Assembly (NCBI RefSeq): GCF_002251795.1
Contig: NZ_NOXU01000030.1
Span: forward strand, 62,001-126,000
Source: Niveispirillum lacus
Lineage (GTDB): Bacteria; Pseudomonadota; Alphaproteobacteria; Azospirillales; Azospirillaceae
Reading direction: 5' to 3'
DNA: 64,000 bases
The notes under the pieces were generated by a model. The model ran no database searches and was not told where the DNA came from. It worked only from the letters and a program-made list of their open reading frames with translations. The position numbers and the translations under genes are program-made. Each line of letters starts with the position of its first letter. Positions within the stretch are counted from its first letter, which is position 1. Shown here piece after piece: positions 49,584 to 61,978 of the stretch.

Positions 49584-49605
49584 CGGTAGGGGAAGCGCCC
49601 TACCG
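49584..49605. promoter_or_regulatory. Hairpin between RTX copies 3 and 2
   Basis: Perfect 8-bp arms CGGTAGGG (49584-49591) and CCCTACCG (49598-49605) lie immediately after the copy-3 stop. No T run follows on the minus strand, so it may stabilise the message end rather than terminate. Confidence 0.5.
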
Positions 49606-52600
49606 TCAGATCAGGTCCTCGGTGTAGTGCAGGGGCCGGCCTTCCCGATATCCGTAGAGCAGATAATGGGTCAGCGGATTCATACCGGCTGCCGCGATAT
49701 CGGGATTGTCCGCAAGGTAACGGCTGGTATCGAACCAGCGCGAGGGGTCGCGCCCTTCCTTCCAGCCATAGAGCACGAAGTGGGTCAGCGCGTCCATGCC
49801 GCTGCCTGCAACATCCTTATAGGTGGAGAGGTACCAGCTAGTGTCGAACAGGCTGTTTGGATCGCGCCCCTCCCTTACCCCATAGCGGCTGAAATGGTTC
49901 CACGCCTCCAGGCCGGGATTACTTCCGGCGGCGTTGGCTACATCGGGATTTTGCTGCAAATAAAAACCGGCATCGAACAGAACCTGGGTACCGTCCAGCG
50001 TGACTGGGGCCGTTCTTCCCTCGATCCGTCCGCGCGACAGGTAATGGTCCTGACCGCTGGCAAACTCGCCCCGCGCCACGGCCGCCGCAACATCGGGGTA
50101 AAGCGCCAGGTAACGGGATTCGGAGAATTGCGTTGGATCGAACAGCGGGATTGAGGTGATGGTGGGATGAGGTCGCAGCGGGATCACCTGATCGCCGAAT
50201 ATCCCCACTTCCACACCATACAGGTTATCGGTGCCCTCACCGCCGGGGCGGGTATCAATCAGACGGTAATGGTATTGGTTGGCCGACGTGCCGACGACTT
50301 CGATCTTGATATTCTGGTTGATCTCGCTGGCGCGGGCGCTGAACCGGGCGGCATCAATGCCAGCGCCGCCATCCAGAAGGTCATTGCCCTGGCCACCGAC
50401 CAGCAGGTCCGACCCATCCCCACCTGTCACGGTTTTGGGGATATAGCCCTTGATGACCAGATCAATATCCTGGGCGAAGTTGGCTTTGGTCAGGGTAGGC
50501 AGGTCGGTGTTCAGGAAACGGACCAAGGCTGTTGCCGGGCGCGGGAAATAGGGGCTGGCATCCAGCGGATCCGGATCGGCCATCAGTACCAGATCATTGC
50601 CATCCTTGACGAAACTGAAATAGGGGCTGAGCGGCTTGCCGGGGCTGTAATCCCACAGGTTGGACAGAATGCCGGACAGGTCGATGACATCGCCCTCCGC
50701 CGCGCTGAAATCGGTGATGGTCATGGCCAGGTTCGATATCCCGCTGTCAACCCGGCTGAGGCCCGTTGGCAGAAACCGGTCGGCCCCGGCCCCACCGGTC
50801 AGTCGGCCCGTCGTGGCCTCCAGCCGGTCATTGCCGGCCCCACCATCCAGGCTGGACGCGCCATAGAGGGAAAACAGGTGGTCGTCACCTTCTTCACCAA
50901 AGATCAGGTCATTATCGCCACCATTGCGGATCGTGTCATTGCCCGCCCCGCCGCGCAGCGTGTCGACCATGCTGTCGCCACCGGGATCGAAACTGCCTGA
51001 ATACCATTGCAGCAGGTCGTTGCCGTCGCCGCCCTCCAGCGATTCCGCACCCGCTCCACCATACAGGGTGTCTTGACCGGTCCCGCCGGACAGGCGGGCA
51101 TTCTTGCCGCCGCTGATCAGGTCGGCCCCGGCCCCGCCTTCCACCGTGGTCTCTGCACCACCGGTCAGCACATCATCGCCATCGCCGCCGTAAAGCCTGT
51201 CGCGGTCTGCACCACCGCGGATCGTGTCATTGCCCGCCCCGCCCGACAGGCTGTTGGTGCCCGATGCATCGGTGATGAAATCGTTGCCGTCATTACCGTT
51301 GATCGTATCATTGCCCCAACCGCCGACCAGAGTCTCGGCGGCCGATGTACCATTCTGCACCCGGTCAGCATTGTCGCGGATGGATCCCGGCAACTGACCG
51401 GTGAAGAAATTAGCGACCACCAGATCGGTAATCTTCACGTTGGGGAGGCGGGCCAGGGCGTAGGCGGGCTGGTCGCCGGCGGCGTCCAGATCCACCGTCA
51501 GCTCCGAATAGAGATCCCCATATTGGATGATCAGGAAGTAGGGCGCGGTGGGCTCACCCGGCTTGTACCCGATCAGCAGGGGGATGATCTGGCTGAGGTC
51601 CAGGATGTCGCCACCCGCACCGGCTCGGAAGTCCGTGATCACCAGTTCCTGCAGGGAACTGGGATGGGCATAGCGGTTGCCGATGATAAACCGATCAACG
51701 CCCAGGCCCCCAGTGATGCTGCCGCCCGTCAGGGTTAGGATATCATCACCCGCGCCACCGTTGAGGGTGGAGGAAATGGCCGTCAGCACATCATTGCCGT
51801 CGCCGCCATTCAACTGGTCCACGCCGGTTGTGGCGGTGATTGTATCGTCGCCGCCATCGCCGTTTAGCTGACCGCCCCAGTTTGATGGCGCCGTGGTGGC
51901 GTCGATCCAGTCATTGCCATCCCCGCCATTGACTGTGTCGTAGCCACCGCCCGGCAGGATCGTGTCATCACCGGCGCCACCGGCCAGCAGGTCGGCACCA
52001 GAGCCCCCGACCAGGGTGTCACGGCCGTCGCCGCCCGACAGGACATTACCGTCATTGCTCTTGTCGGACAGGTAATCATCGCCGGCAGCCCCGTTGATCG
52101 TGTCGCGGCCCCAACCGCCCGACAGCGTGTCATTGCCATCGGACCCCAGGATGCTGGCGCCGACGCTGTTGTCGACACCGGTACGTGGGGTAAATCCACC
52201 GGTGAAATGGGTGGCGTTCAACACCCCGGATGCGACATTGCGGAAGGTAACCAAGGTTTGCGTGCCAAACTGGTCCCCGGCACCGTCCCGGTCGATACGC
52301 AGATAGGTCTCTGTGCCAAAGGGCGATTGGTCCAGCCAGACATAGCGCCCGAATGGGTTGCCGCCATTATAGCCGACGAGCAGGGGCAGGATAGCAGACA
52401 GGTCCAGCGTATCGCCGCGCACGCCGACGGCGAAATCTGTGATGGTGACGGACCAGTCCTGACCCAGGTCCGGGTTACCCAGGCCGCCGATGACAAAACG
52501 GTCGCGCCCTGTCCCGCCCACCGCCGTGCCATACGACAAGGTCAGCACATCATCGCCAGCCCCGCCTGCAACCGTGCCACCGATGGCGGTCAGAATATCG

Positions 52601-52893
52601 TCGCCGATGCCACCGTCAATTTGCTCCTCGCCCAGGCTGCTGATGATCGTGTCATTGCCGGCCCCGCCGCGTGCAACATCAATATCCCCGAAGGCGCCCC
52701 CTGTCAGATCGATCCGGTCATCCCCATTCCCACCCTCCACCGTGTCAAAACCCAGGCCCCCGCTTATGCTGTCATGACCGTCACCGCCCGTCAGGCTGTC
52801 ATTGCCCGCAAGGCCAGTGATCGTGTCATCGGCCGCGGTTCCCACCAGAACATCATCCCCGATGGTGCCCGTCCGCGTCACCCCTGTGGCCAT
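49606..52893 (-). CDS. RTX calcium-binding repeat protein 3
   Basis: The 1095-residue protein is the largest of the three, with RTX blocks separated by three beta domains (about residues 130-245, 395-500 and 710-830), and four C-terminal repeats (about 915-1095). It is nearest the probable promoter region of the set. The start at 52893 has GGGGA 9 bases upstream; a GTG at 52899 is in frame. Confidence 0.85.
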   Translation of the reverse strand: MATGVTRTGTIGDDVLVGTAADDTITGLAGNDSLTGGDGHDSISGGLGFDTVEGGNGDDRIDLTGGAFGDIDVARGGAGNDTIISSLGEEQIDGGIGDDILTAIGGTVAGGAGDDVLTLSYGTAVGGTGRDRFVIGGLGNPDLGQDWSVTITDFAVGVRGDTLDLSAILPLLVGYNGGNPFGRYVWLDQSPFGTETYLRIDRDGAGDQFGTQTLVTFRNVASGVLNATHFTGGFTPRTGVDNSVGASILGSDGNDTLSGGWGRDTINGAAGDDYLSDKSNDGNVLSGGDGRDTLVGGSGADLLAGGAGDDTILPGGGYDTVNGGDGNDWIDATTAPSNWGGQLNGDGGDDTITATTGVDQLNGGDGNDVLTAISSTLNGGAGDDILTLTGGSITGGLGVDRFIIGNRYAHPSSLQELVITDFRAGAGGDILDLSQIIPLLIGYKPGEPTAPYFLIIQYGDLYSELTVDLDAAGDQPAYALARLPNVKITDLVVANFFTGQLPGSIRDNADRVQNGTSAAETLVGGWGNDTINGNDGNDFITDASGTNSLSGGAGNDTIRGGADRDRLYGGDGDDVLTGGAETTVEGGAGADLISGGKNARLSGGTGQDTLYGGAGAESLEGGDGNDLLQWYSGSFDPGGDSMVDTLRGGAGNDTIRNGGDNDLIFGEEGDDHLFSLYGASSLDGGAGNDRLEATTGRLTGGAGADRFLPTGLSRVDSGISNLAMTITDFSAAEGDVIDLSGILSNLWDYSPGKPLSPYFSFVKDGNDLVLMADPDPLDASPYFPRPATALVRFLNTDLPTLTKANFAQDIDLVIKGYIPKTVTGGDGSDLLVGGQGNDLLDGGAGIDAARFSARASEINQNIKIEVVGTSANQYHYRLIDTRPGGEGTDNLYGVEVGIFGDQVIPLRPHPTITSIPLFDPTQFSESRYLALYPDVAAAVARGEFASGQDHYLSRGRIEGRTAPVTLDGTQVLFDAGFYLQQNPDVANAAGSNPGLEAWNHFSRYGVREGRDPNSLFDTSWYLSTYKDVAGSGMDALTHFVLYGWKEGRDPSRWFDTSRYLADNPDIAAAGMNPLTHYLLYGYREGRPLHYTEDLI

Positions 52894-53089
52894 TTCCACT
52901 ATTCCCCATTTTAGTCTTCATTTGGAAACAACATGAAAGGCGAAGTACCTGTCAATTGTAATCGTTTTACTATGATGTGCTCGACAGGGTGATGTGACGC
53001 AAAACCTGCCTTAAATTCGCCGCGGCCGGGGTGCAATCTGCACCTTGAACGTTGTTCCGATACTGGAACCCTGCGTGGACGAGGACATC

Positions 53090-53740
53090 ATGTCGTTACG
53101 TGATCTGGGCAAGCTGGCCGTTGCCACCGCCGTGGTGCTGTCCCTGGTTGTGCCGCCCGCCCTGGCCGGGGACCGGGGTCGTGATGGGTATGGTCATGGA
53201 CATCACTGGCATGATGACTGGGGGCATTGGCGCGATGATCGCCGTGGTTATGACCGCGGCCGCCCCGGCCCGGATTATCGCTACAAGTCGCCGCCGGGCT
53301 GGTACGACCGGGGGGGGTATGCGGCTTGGCATTGGGATGCCCCACCCCCGGTTCGACGTCGCGCTGATCGGGATGTGGTGTTTGGGCGCCCCTATCGGCA
53401 TGGCTATCATGGCTATGGCTATTACCGCCGTGATGATGATGCCGCCCTTTTCCTGGGCCTGACAGCCCTTTCCCTGGTGGCCTTGGGTGTTCTGACAGAG
53501 GCGCAGCAACGCGCCCATGAAGATGCGCAGATCCGGGCTACCATGGCGCCAGTGGGACAGCCCATTATCTGGTCTGATGGGAGTGATGGTGGATCGGTGA
53601 CAGCCCTGCGAGAGGGCCGTACGCCGCAGGGGGCTTATTGCCGGGAATTTCAGCAGCAGGTGACCATCGGCGGCCGGACCGAGGATGCCTATGGCACCGC
53701 CTGTCAGCAGCCCGATGGGTCATGGCAGGTGGTGCCTTGA
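53090..53740 (+). CDS. Exported His/Arg/Asp-rich protein with 17-kDa-antigen-like end
   Basis: The 216-residue product has a signal peptide (cleavage near residue 27), then about 100 residues rich in His, Gly, Asp, Arg and Tyr (HGHHWHDDWGHWRDDRRG), a hydrophobic segment (DAALFLGLTALSLVALGVLT, about residues 125-145), and a C-terminal YCREFQQQVTIGG-type end resembling the rickettsial 17-kDa surface antigen family. The His-rich part may bind metal (inference). The ATG at 53090 follows GAGGAC. It is divergent from the RTX genes. Confidence 0.7.
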   Translation: MSLRDLGKLAVATAVVLSLVVPPALAGDRGRDGYGHGHHWHDDWGHWRDDRRGYDRGRPGPDYRYKSPPGWYDRGGYAAWHWDAPPPVRRRADRDVVFGRPYRHGYHGYGYYRRDDDAALFLGLTALSLVALGVLTEAQQRAHEDAQIRATMAPVGQPIIWSDGSDGGSVTALREGRTPQGAYCREFQQQVTIGGRTEDAYGTACQQPDGSWQVVP

Positions 53741-53749
53741 AGCGGAGGA

Positions 53750-54196
53750 TCACGGGCCGATAGGTGCCAGTTCGGCCTCGACGGCGGTCACTTGTACCGG
53801 CCCCCGACCGGGGGGAACGGCTTCACCCGGCTTGCAGCCCTCATCCATCAGGAAACGCAGATTCAGGATCGGGCGAGTGCTGTTGAAGGCGTGGGCCGGC
53901 ACTGCCGCGTCGAACCACAGGATACCGTCATCTGCCGCTGGCGCCTTGGGGTCGCGCATGATCTGCGCCACAAAGGCCGGACCGGCGGGCACATCGACCA
54001 GGATATGGCGGGTGCCGTAAAAGCTATCCTCTCGCACCCCGATGCGCAGGGCCACCAACTCACGCGCGCTCGGCGCCCGCTTCAAGGGGACCTGACGCCA
54101 GGCGGGCTTCTCAGCCGTCACTTCCGTGATTTCACGCGCACCAGCAGCCACCGGAACGAGGGTCAACGCCAGTAACAGCGGAAGAACGGCGCGCAT
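53750..54196 (-). CDS. Small exported protein of unknown function
   Basis: The 148-residue product has a signal peptide (RAVLPLLLALTLVPVAAG, cleavage near residue 20) and a GGGGAGG ribosome site 5 bases before the ATG. The mature part has one cysteine and the segment VDVPAGPAFVAQIMRD. No family recognised. It converges with the preceding gene across 9 bases. Confidence 0.7.
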   Translation of the reverse strand: MRAVLPLLLALTLVPVAAGAREITEVTAEKPAWRQVPLKRAPSARELVALRIGVREDSFYGTRHILVDVPAGPAFVAQIMRDPKAPAADDGILWFDAAVPAHAFNSTRPILNLRFLMDEGCKPGEAVPPGRGPVQVTAVEAELAPIGP

Positions 54197-54333
54197 GCGG
54201 GACCTCCCCTTAGCATCCTGCCCCCATGATGCGCGGTGTGGGACACGCATTCAACGAAAAATAACCAAAGCAATAAACACCAGAAGTAGAAACATGCCTC
54301 TGACCTCAGAGGCCGAGCCGCCGAAAAACCAAA

Positions 54334-54358
54334 CCCGCCGCGGCTTTCACCGGGCGGG
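54334..54358 (-). terminator. Terminator of greA
   Basis: CCCGCC (54334-54339) pairs with GGCGGG (54353-54358). On the minus strand it is followed by TTTGGTTTTT. A separate 8-bp palindrome lies at 54296-54313. Confidence 0.65.
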
Positions 54359-54391
54359 CTGGTTCATCAGGTCGAAGATGGTGGGGGGCGC

Positions 54392-54865
54392 TTACTTGAA
54401 CGCGATACCCACGACCTCATAGCTTTTGGAGCCGCCAGGCGTGGTCACTTCCACGCTGTCCCCGACCGACTTACCGATCAGGGCGCGGGCCAATGGGCTG
54501 GTGATGGAAATCAAGCCCTGCTTGATGTCGCTCTCATCCTGGCCGACAATTTGATAAGTCACCTCTTCATCGGTGTCCTCATCCGCAAGCGTGATGGTCG
54601 CGCCAAACTTCACGGCATTGCCGGAGAGTTTGGTCGGCTCAATCACTTCGGCGCGGCTGATCTTGTCTTCCAGTTCCATCACACGGCCTTCAATGAAGGA
54701 CTGACGCTCACGCGCCGCGTGGTACTCGGCATTTTCAGACAGATCACCATGCTCGCGGGCTTCCGCGATCGCCTTGATCACGGCCGGGCGCTCAATGCTC
54801 TTCAGGTGCTTTAACTCATCCTGCAGCCGGTTGTACCCCCGAGCCGTCATGGGAACTTTTTCCAT
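54392..54865 (-). CDS. greA: Transcription elongation factor GreA
   Basis: The 157-residue GreA has the coiled-coil N-terminus ([40 protein letters not shown] with the acidic tip) and the FKBP-like C-terminus ending in SYEVVGI. It stimulates cleavage of backtracked transcripts. The start follows GGGATAGGG. It lies downstream of carB, separated by a terminator-like hairpin. Confidence 0.96.
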   Translation of the reverse strand: MEKVPMTARGYNRLQDELKHLKSIERPAVIKAIAEAREHGDLSENAEYHAARERQSFIEGRVMELEDKISRAEVIEPTKLSGNAVKFGATITLADEDTDEEVTYQIVGQDESDIKQGLISITSPLARALIGKSVGDSVEVTTPGGSKSYEVVGIAFK

Positions 54866-54910
54866 CTTCCCTATCCCAGTAAAGGTAGCCCAGAAACAAA
54901 ACAAGCCCGA

Positions 54911-54930
54911 CGGGGCGGCTTCCCGCCCCG
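54911..54930 (-). terminator. Hairpin terminator between carB and greA
   Basis: CGGGGCGG (54911-54918) pairs perfectly with CCGCCCCG (54923-54930) across a 4-base loop. On the minus strand a T-rich stretch (TTGTTTTGTTTC) follows after a few bases. Confidence 0.65.
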
Positions 54931-54946
54931 ACCGACCAGACCGTCC

Positions 54947-58231
<3,285 letters not shown>

Positions 58232-58280
58232 GATCAGTCGGACCGTCTTTTTCGGGCGGGAAGGGCGATATGGTCGCGGC

Positions 58281-58316
58281 AAAACGCCCCCCGCGCCACA
58301 ATGGGTGCGGGGGGCG
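58281..58316 (-). promoter_or_regulatory. Terminator-like hairpin in the carB leader
   Basis: CGCCCCCCGC (58285-58294) pairs perfectly with GCGGGGGGCG (58307-58316). On the minus strand TTTT follows at 58281-58284, 50 bases before the carB start. A TATATA at 58332-58337 would start transcription upstream of the hairpin, so it lies in the leader and could act as an attenuator. Confidence 0.55.
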
Positions 58317-58572
58317 CCCGGCTGAGGCGCCTATATAGAGGGGTCGGTGCCCGAATTGAAGTGCCGAGCTTGGGGCGCTGGGATGCGTCAGGTGGGACGC
58401 AGGGGATGGTGCTCATGCGCCGGCGGGAAAAATCAGCACTCGATTATTTATACGATAATGCTATTCCATTTACCTATCAAGAATAGCTCAAAAGACATAT
58501 GCCTTTATGTGTCTTCTGTGGCCTACTCGCCGTCCGAGGGTCGCTTGGTCTTCAGGGGAGGGCATCAAGCCT

Positions 58573-60435
58573 ATGTTGGATTCCGTGGCCGCCCTCGGCG
58601 AATTGTTCAGGCACTTTCCCGTGCCGATCATGGCGTGGTGGAAGCAATCCGGTCATTTGTCGCTTGCCTTCTGCAATAAGGCCTTTGCGCATCTGTGCGC
58701 GCGTGACCATGACAGTATGGCCCATCTGACGGGGTCACTGCTGATGCCGATTGATGGCCAACCAGACCCCGGTCCCGCCATTGTCCGCAGTCTGGTGCAG
58801 GGCGGGGTGCTGGATATCGAAGTGTCGGTGATGGCGCATGGGCGCCCCCGGCGTCTGCGTGTGCTGGGTCAGGGTCTTGGAGTCGGTAGCCGTCAGCCAG
58901 AGCAGATCTTTCTGGCCATTGCGCGCGATGTCAGCAACGAAGCCCGGCAGGCCAACGCCATGGCCACGACAGAACGCATGTTGTCGGCGGTCATTAAAAA
59001 CATCCATCTGCCGTTATTGATGCTGACCCAGGATGCCCGAATCATTCTGGCTAATCCTGCTGCCGCCCGGCTGTTTGAACGCCCCATGGACGAGATTGTG
59101 GGTCAGCACCTGTCCATCCTGTTCACAGCCCAGGACTGGCCCGCCGTGTCAGCCCGCTTTGAGGCCGGTATTCGTAGCCATAGTGAACAGCGCGGGGCCG
59201 TTCGGATTCGCAGCGGGCGCGGGGAATTGCTGGAAATGGAGGTCCGCGGTCAGCCAATGGGCGATATCGGCGGCAAACCGATGCGGATGTTGACCTTCAC
59301 CCCGTTCGAACCACTGCCAAGCCCCACCCATGATGGGTTGGACGCGATGGGCCAAACGCTTGCTGCCGGCAACGACATTCTGGCGGGCCGCCTGCAGATC
59401 ATCGGGCTGGATGACATGCGTTCCACTTTCGGTGAACGGTGGGGCAGCATGCGGGAGCAGGCACTGGCCATCGCCGAGCAGACAATCCGCCGTGACCTGT
59501 CCCCCACCGATCAATTGCAACGGATGCCCGATGACAGTTTCGTGATTAATTTTTCGGGCATCACAGAGGCCGAGGCGGTGGTGAGAGCGCAACGCATCGC
59601 CGATACGGTGCGCGACCGGCTGCTCGGGGCCGCCACACCGGAGGGCCGGGTGGAGGCCATGGTGGCCACCGTGCGATCGGCAGATCTGGCCGAACAGCAG
59701 AGTGAGGATCTGGCGGATTTTCTGGTCCGCAAACTGGCGGCGCGGCGCGATGAAAGCCGGCGATATATGCAAACACTGCTGCGCGAGGCCATGACCAAGG
59801 CGACGCTCGACCCGCGGCAGATCATGCGGCCGGAAGGTTTTGCCCTGCCGATGCAGGTGGCGGAACTGGCCTATCCCTGGCGCCAACAGATTGCGATGGC
59901 GATGACCACGCTGGGCGATGATAAGGCGGCCAGCTTCGAGGCTGATCTTGTCACCCTCTCGGTCTCGATTGATTGGGGTGAATTAAGGAAACGCAAGGGC
60001 ACGCTGGTGGTGCCGGTGCAGTTTGAAAACCTGATGCTGCCACGGTTGCTGGATCGTTATGTCGATGTGGTTCGCAACCTCCCGGTGGAACTGCGCCAGC
60101 GCATCCTGTTGCATATGTTGCATATTCCCGCTGGGATCGCCGGGTCGCGCGTCGGGGGCATGATCCAGACGTTGGGGCCGCATTGCAGCGGCATCGCCCT
60201 GCAACTGCCAGCGATTGATCACCCACTGGACCCAGTCGGCAACCGCGTGCGCATGGTGACCGTGCCGTTTGACATGCTGGAATATGGGGAGCAGAACGGC
60301 CATGCGCGTCTGACCCGGCTGCTACGGACCTGTCATTTGCGCAAGATGAAGGTCTGGATCGAAGATGTCCCCGACACGACCGTCAGCATGAAACTGGCGG
60401 CGGATGGGGTGGATATGGTGACGTTGCTGCGCTGA
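58573..60435 (+). CDS. PAS-domain protein with degenerate GGDEF- and EAL-like regions
   Basis: The 620-residue protein has two PAS-like domains (about 10-125 and 135-245). A GGDEF-like region follows (about 270-395), but the GGDEF signature reads MPDDSFVINF. The last 170 residues resemble an EAL fold (MLHIPAGIAGS, DMVTLLR) without the EAL catalytic residues. It is probably a c-di-GMP-related sensor without enzymatic activity, or a scaffold. The ATG at 58573 was chosen for an AGGGGAGGG site; the upstream 340 bases hold only the carB promoter and hairpin. Confidence 0.7.
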   Translation: MLDSVAALGELFRHFPVPIMAWWKQSGHLSLAFCNKAFAHLCARDHDSMAHLTGSLLMPIDGQPDPGPAIVRSLVQGGVLDIEVSVMAHGRPRRLRVLGQGLGVGSRQPEQIFLAIARDVSNEARQANAMATTERMLSAVIKNIHLPLLMLTQDARIILANPAAARLFERPMDEIVGQHLSILFTAQDWPAVSARFEAGIRSHSEQRGAVRIRSGRGELLEMEVRGQPMGDIGGKPMRMLTFTPFEPLPSPTHDGLDAMGQTLAAGNDILAGRLQIIGLDDMRSTFGERWGSMREQALAIAEQTIRRDLSPTDQLQRMPDDSFVINFSGITEAEAVVRAQRIADTVRDRLLGAATPEGRVEAMVATVRSADLAEQQSEDLADFLVRKLAARRDESRRYMQTLLREAMTKATLDPRQIMRPEGFALPMQVAELAYPWRQQIAMAMTTLGDDKAASFEADLVTLSVSIDWGELRKRKGTLVVPVQFENLMLPRLLDRYVDVVRNLPVELRQRILLHMLHIPAGIAGSRVGGMIQTLGPHCSGIALQLPAIDHPLDPVGNRVRMVTVPFDMLEYGEQNGHARLTRLLRTCHLRKMKVWIEDVPDTTVSMKLAADGVDMVTLLR

Positions 60436-60574
60436 TCCTGTCCTGATCTGCTGACAGCCGGGATGAGAGTGGTTTTCTGTGCCTGGGAAAGGCCCTTGTG
60501 GCGATGGCACTTGCAGACCCGAATGGCAGAACGCCGTTGCAGTCACCAGCAATGCGTTCCCCGGCCCCAATCTG

Positions 60575-61066
60575 TTACGGCCCGATGTAAAAACCCCGCA
60601 AATCGTCTTGCCGGGCGGTGTACACAGTGCAATTGCTGGTTTCCTGACCCCGGAAGAAATACACCAGTCCCTCGTCGCGGCGGCGCGTCGGGTCGAACAG
60701 GTTTACTGCCATGCGGCCATAGGCAACGCCCCACGGTTTTTCATCGGGACCGAAGGCGCGGTAATGCAGGTTGATCAATTGGTTGAACCGGCCCTGCCGG
60801 CACAGGCGTGACAGTTCCCGGTCGACCGTCAGTAACCCGCGGGATGGTCTGTCAAAGGCATAGACGATACGATCACGCCGCTGCGGGGTTGGCCGGGGCC
60901 GGGCAATGGCCGGGTCCATCCAGCTTTGCCAGGGCAGCTTGCCAAATCCGCGCCCCTGGTCCGGCTGTGCGGGCGCAGCCGGGCGCTCTGCGCGCGCCGG
61001 CCCAGCCATCATCACCAGGGCGGCCACAAGGCCAGCCATGATGGCACTGATGGTCACGTGGGTCAT
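60575..61066 (-). CDS. Exported protein of unknown function
   Basis: The 163-residue product has a signal peptide (SAIMAGLVAALVMMAGPARA, cleavage near residue 26). The mature domain contains two cysteines (SRLCRQG, SNCTVYT) and RFNQLINLHYRAFG; no family recognised. The start lies one base after the stop of the upstream PilZ-like gene, so they form an operon. It converges with the PAS gene. Confidence 0.7.
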   Translation of the reverse strand: MTHVTISAIMAGLVAALVMMAGPARAERPAAPAQPDQGRGFGKLPWQSWMDPAIARPRPTPQRRDRIVYAFDRPSRGLLTVDRELSRLCRQGRFNQLINLHYRAFGPDEKPWGVAYGRMAVNLFDPTRRRDEGLVYFFRGQETSNCTVYTARQDDLRGFYIGP

Positions 61067-61067
61067 G

Positions 61068-61400
61068 TCAGCGTGTAATGGCGAGGCGGGCCAGAAACAG
61101 GGCAACCGCCTTCTTGCTGTCTTCCGGAAGGCTGGTGAAGTTGATCCGGGTGCCCTTTTTTTTATCCACCGCCGCGACTGTGCCCGCCCCCTTCAGCTTG
61201 AGGCTCTGCTTGGGGTCCTTCAATGCCAGATCAAAACTGACCGATTGCCCCACCTTCAATTTCGCCCCTGCCACCGTAACGGAGTTCACACCCAGATCGG
61301 CTACCGTCAATTCCTTACCGTCGATATTCAGATGTGCCGTATATTTCGGCACCTTCACCTTCTCAACGACATCCACTTTCAGGAAGTCAAACATACCCAT
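61068..61400 (-). CDS. Small PilZ-like protein
   Basis: The 110-residue protein has the strand pattern of a PilZ barrel (AHLNIDGKELTVADLGVNSV, LKVGQSVSFDLAL, GTRINFTSLPEDSKKAV) but I do not see the RxxxR arginines that bind c-di-GMP, so binding is doubtful. Its neighbour is a PAS/GGDEF/EAL-like protein. Confidence in the fold is moderate. Confidence 0.5.
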   Translation of the reverse strand: MGMFDFLKVDVVEKVKVPKYTAHLNIDGKELTVADLGVNSVTVAGAKLKVGQSVSFDLALKDPKQSLKLKGAGTVAAVDKKKGTRINFTSLPEDSKKAVALFLARLAITR

Positions 61401-61628
61401 TGCGCTGGCTCCCTGGGGGCGTGGCTTCGCATGACGGATGTTACAATATTTTGGCAGGTTTGGCGCGGAGGAATTCGGATAGGGGGCGGAGGGGCGTGGT
61501 CAGGGGGGATTTTCTTCAAAGCTGATCATTGGAATATTTAGGCTAATTTTTGCAGGCATTCCATTACCGTTGGCGACGGACCTATGCTTTCTGCGGGCGG
61601 TGCCCGCCATACGAAGCCTTGGCCATTT

Positions 61629-61978
61629 ATGATGGAACCACCATTTCCCCAGAAAGGGCGACAAGGGCTGTCTGTTGGATCGGTTCGGCAAAGAAGGACC
61701 TTCGGGCGTTCCCTGCCGATGTACAGGATGTTGTCTGATTTGCCCTCTACATGGCACAGACTGGCGGAATGCACCCTGATGCCAAGGGTCTGATGGGATT
61801 CGGCGGTGCTGGCGTGTTGGAAATCGTGGAGGATTCTCAGGCAGAGACGTGCCGCGCCGTCCACAAGGTTCGGTTCCCATCCGCAGTCTACGTTCTCCAC
61901 GCCTTTCGGAAAAAGTCAAAGTCGGGGATCAAAACCCCGACGGAAGACATGGACCTGATCCGGAGAGCCATTTGCTGA
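61629..61978 (+). pseudogene. HigB-type (Gp49-like) toxin with in-frame stop
   Basis: The residues CWIGSAKKDLRAFPADVQDV, then FALYMAQTGGMHPDAKGL and GFGGAGVLEIVEDSQAETCRAV and VLHAFRKKSKSGIKTPTEDM read in a single frame but are interrupted by TGA at 61736-61738, where relatives have glycine. The N-terminus has no start in this frame; an ATG pair at 61629-61634 in another frame suggests a further frameshift. The gene ends early at DLIRRAI. The toxin must be inactive unless the stop is read through. Confidence 0.8.

Noticed and set aside
45156-52893. Plus-strand open frames in the RTX region
   Set aside because: They are shadows of repeated Gly/Asp codons on the minus strand.
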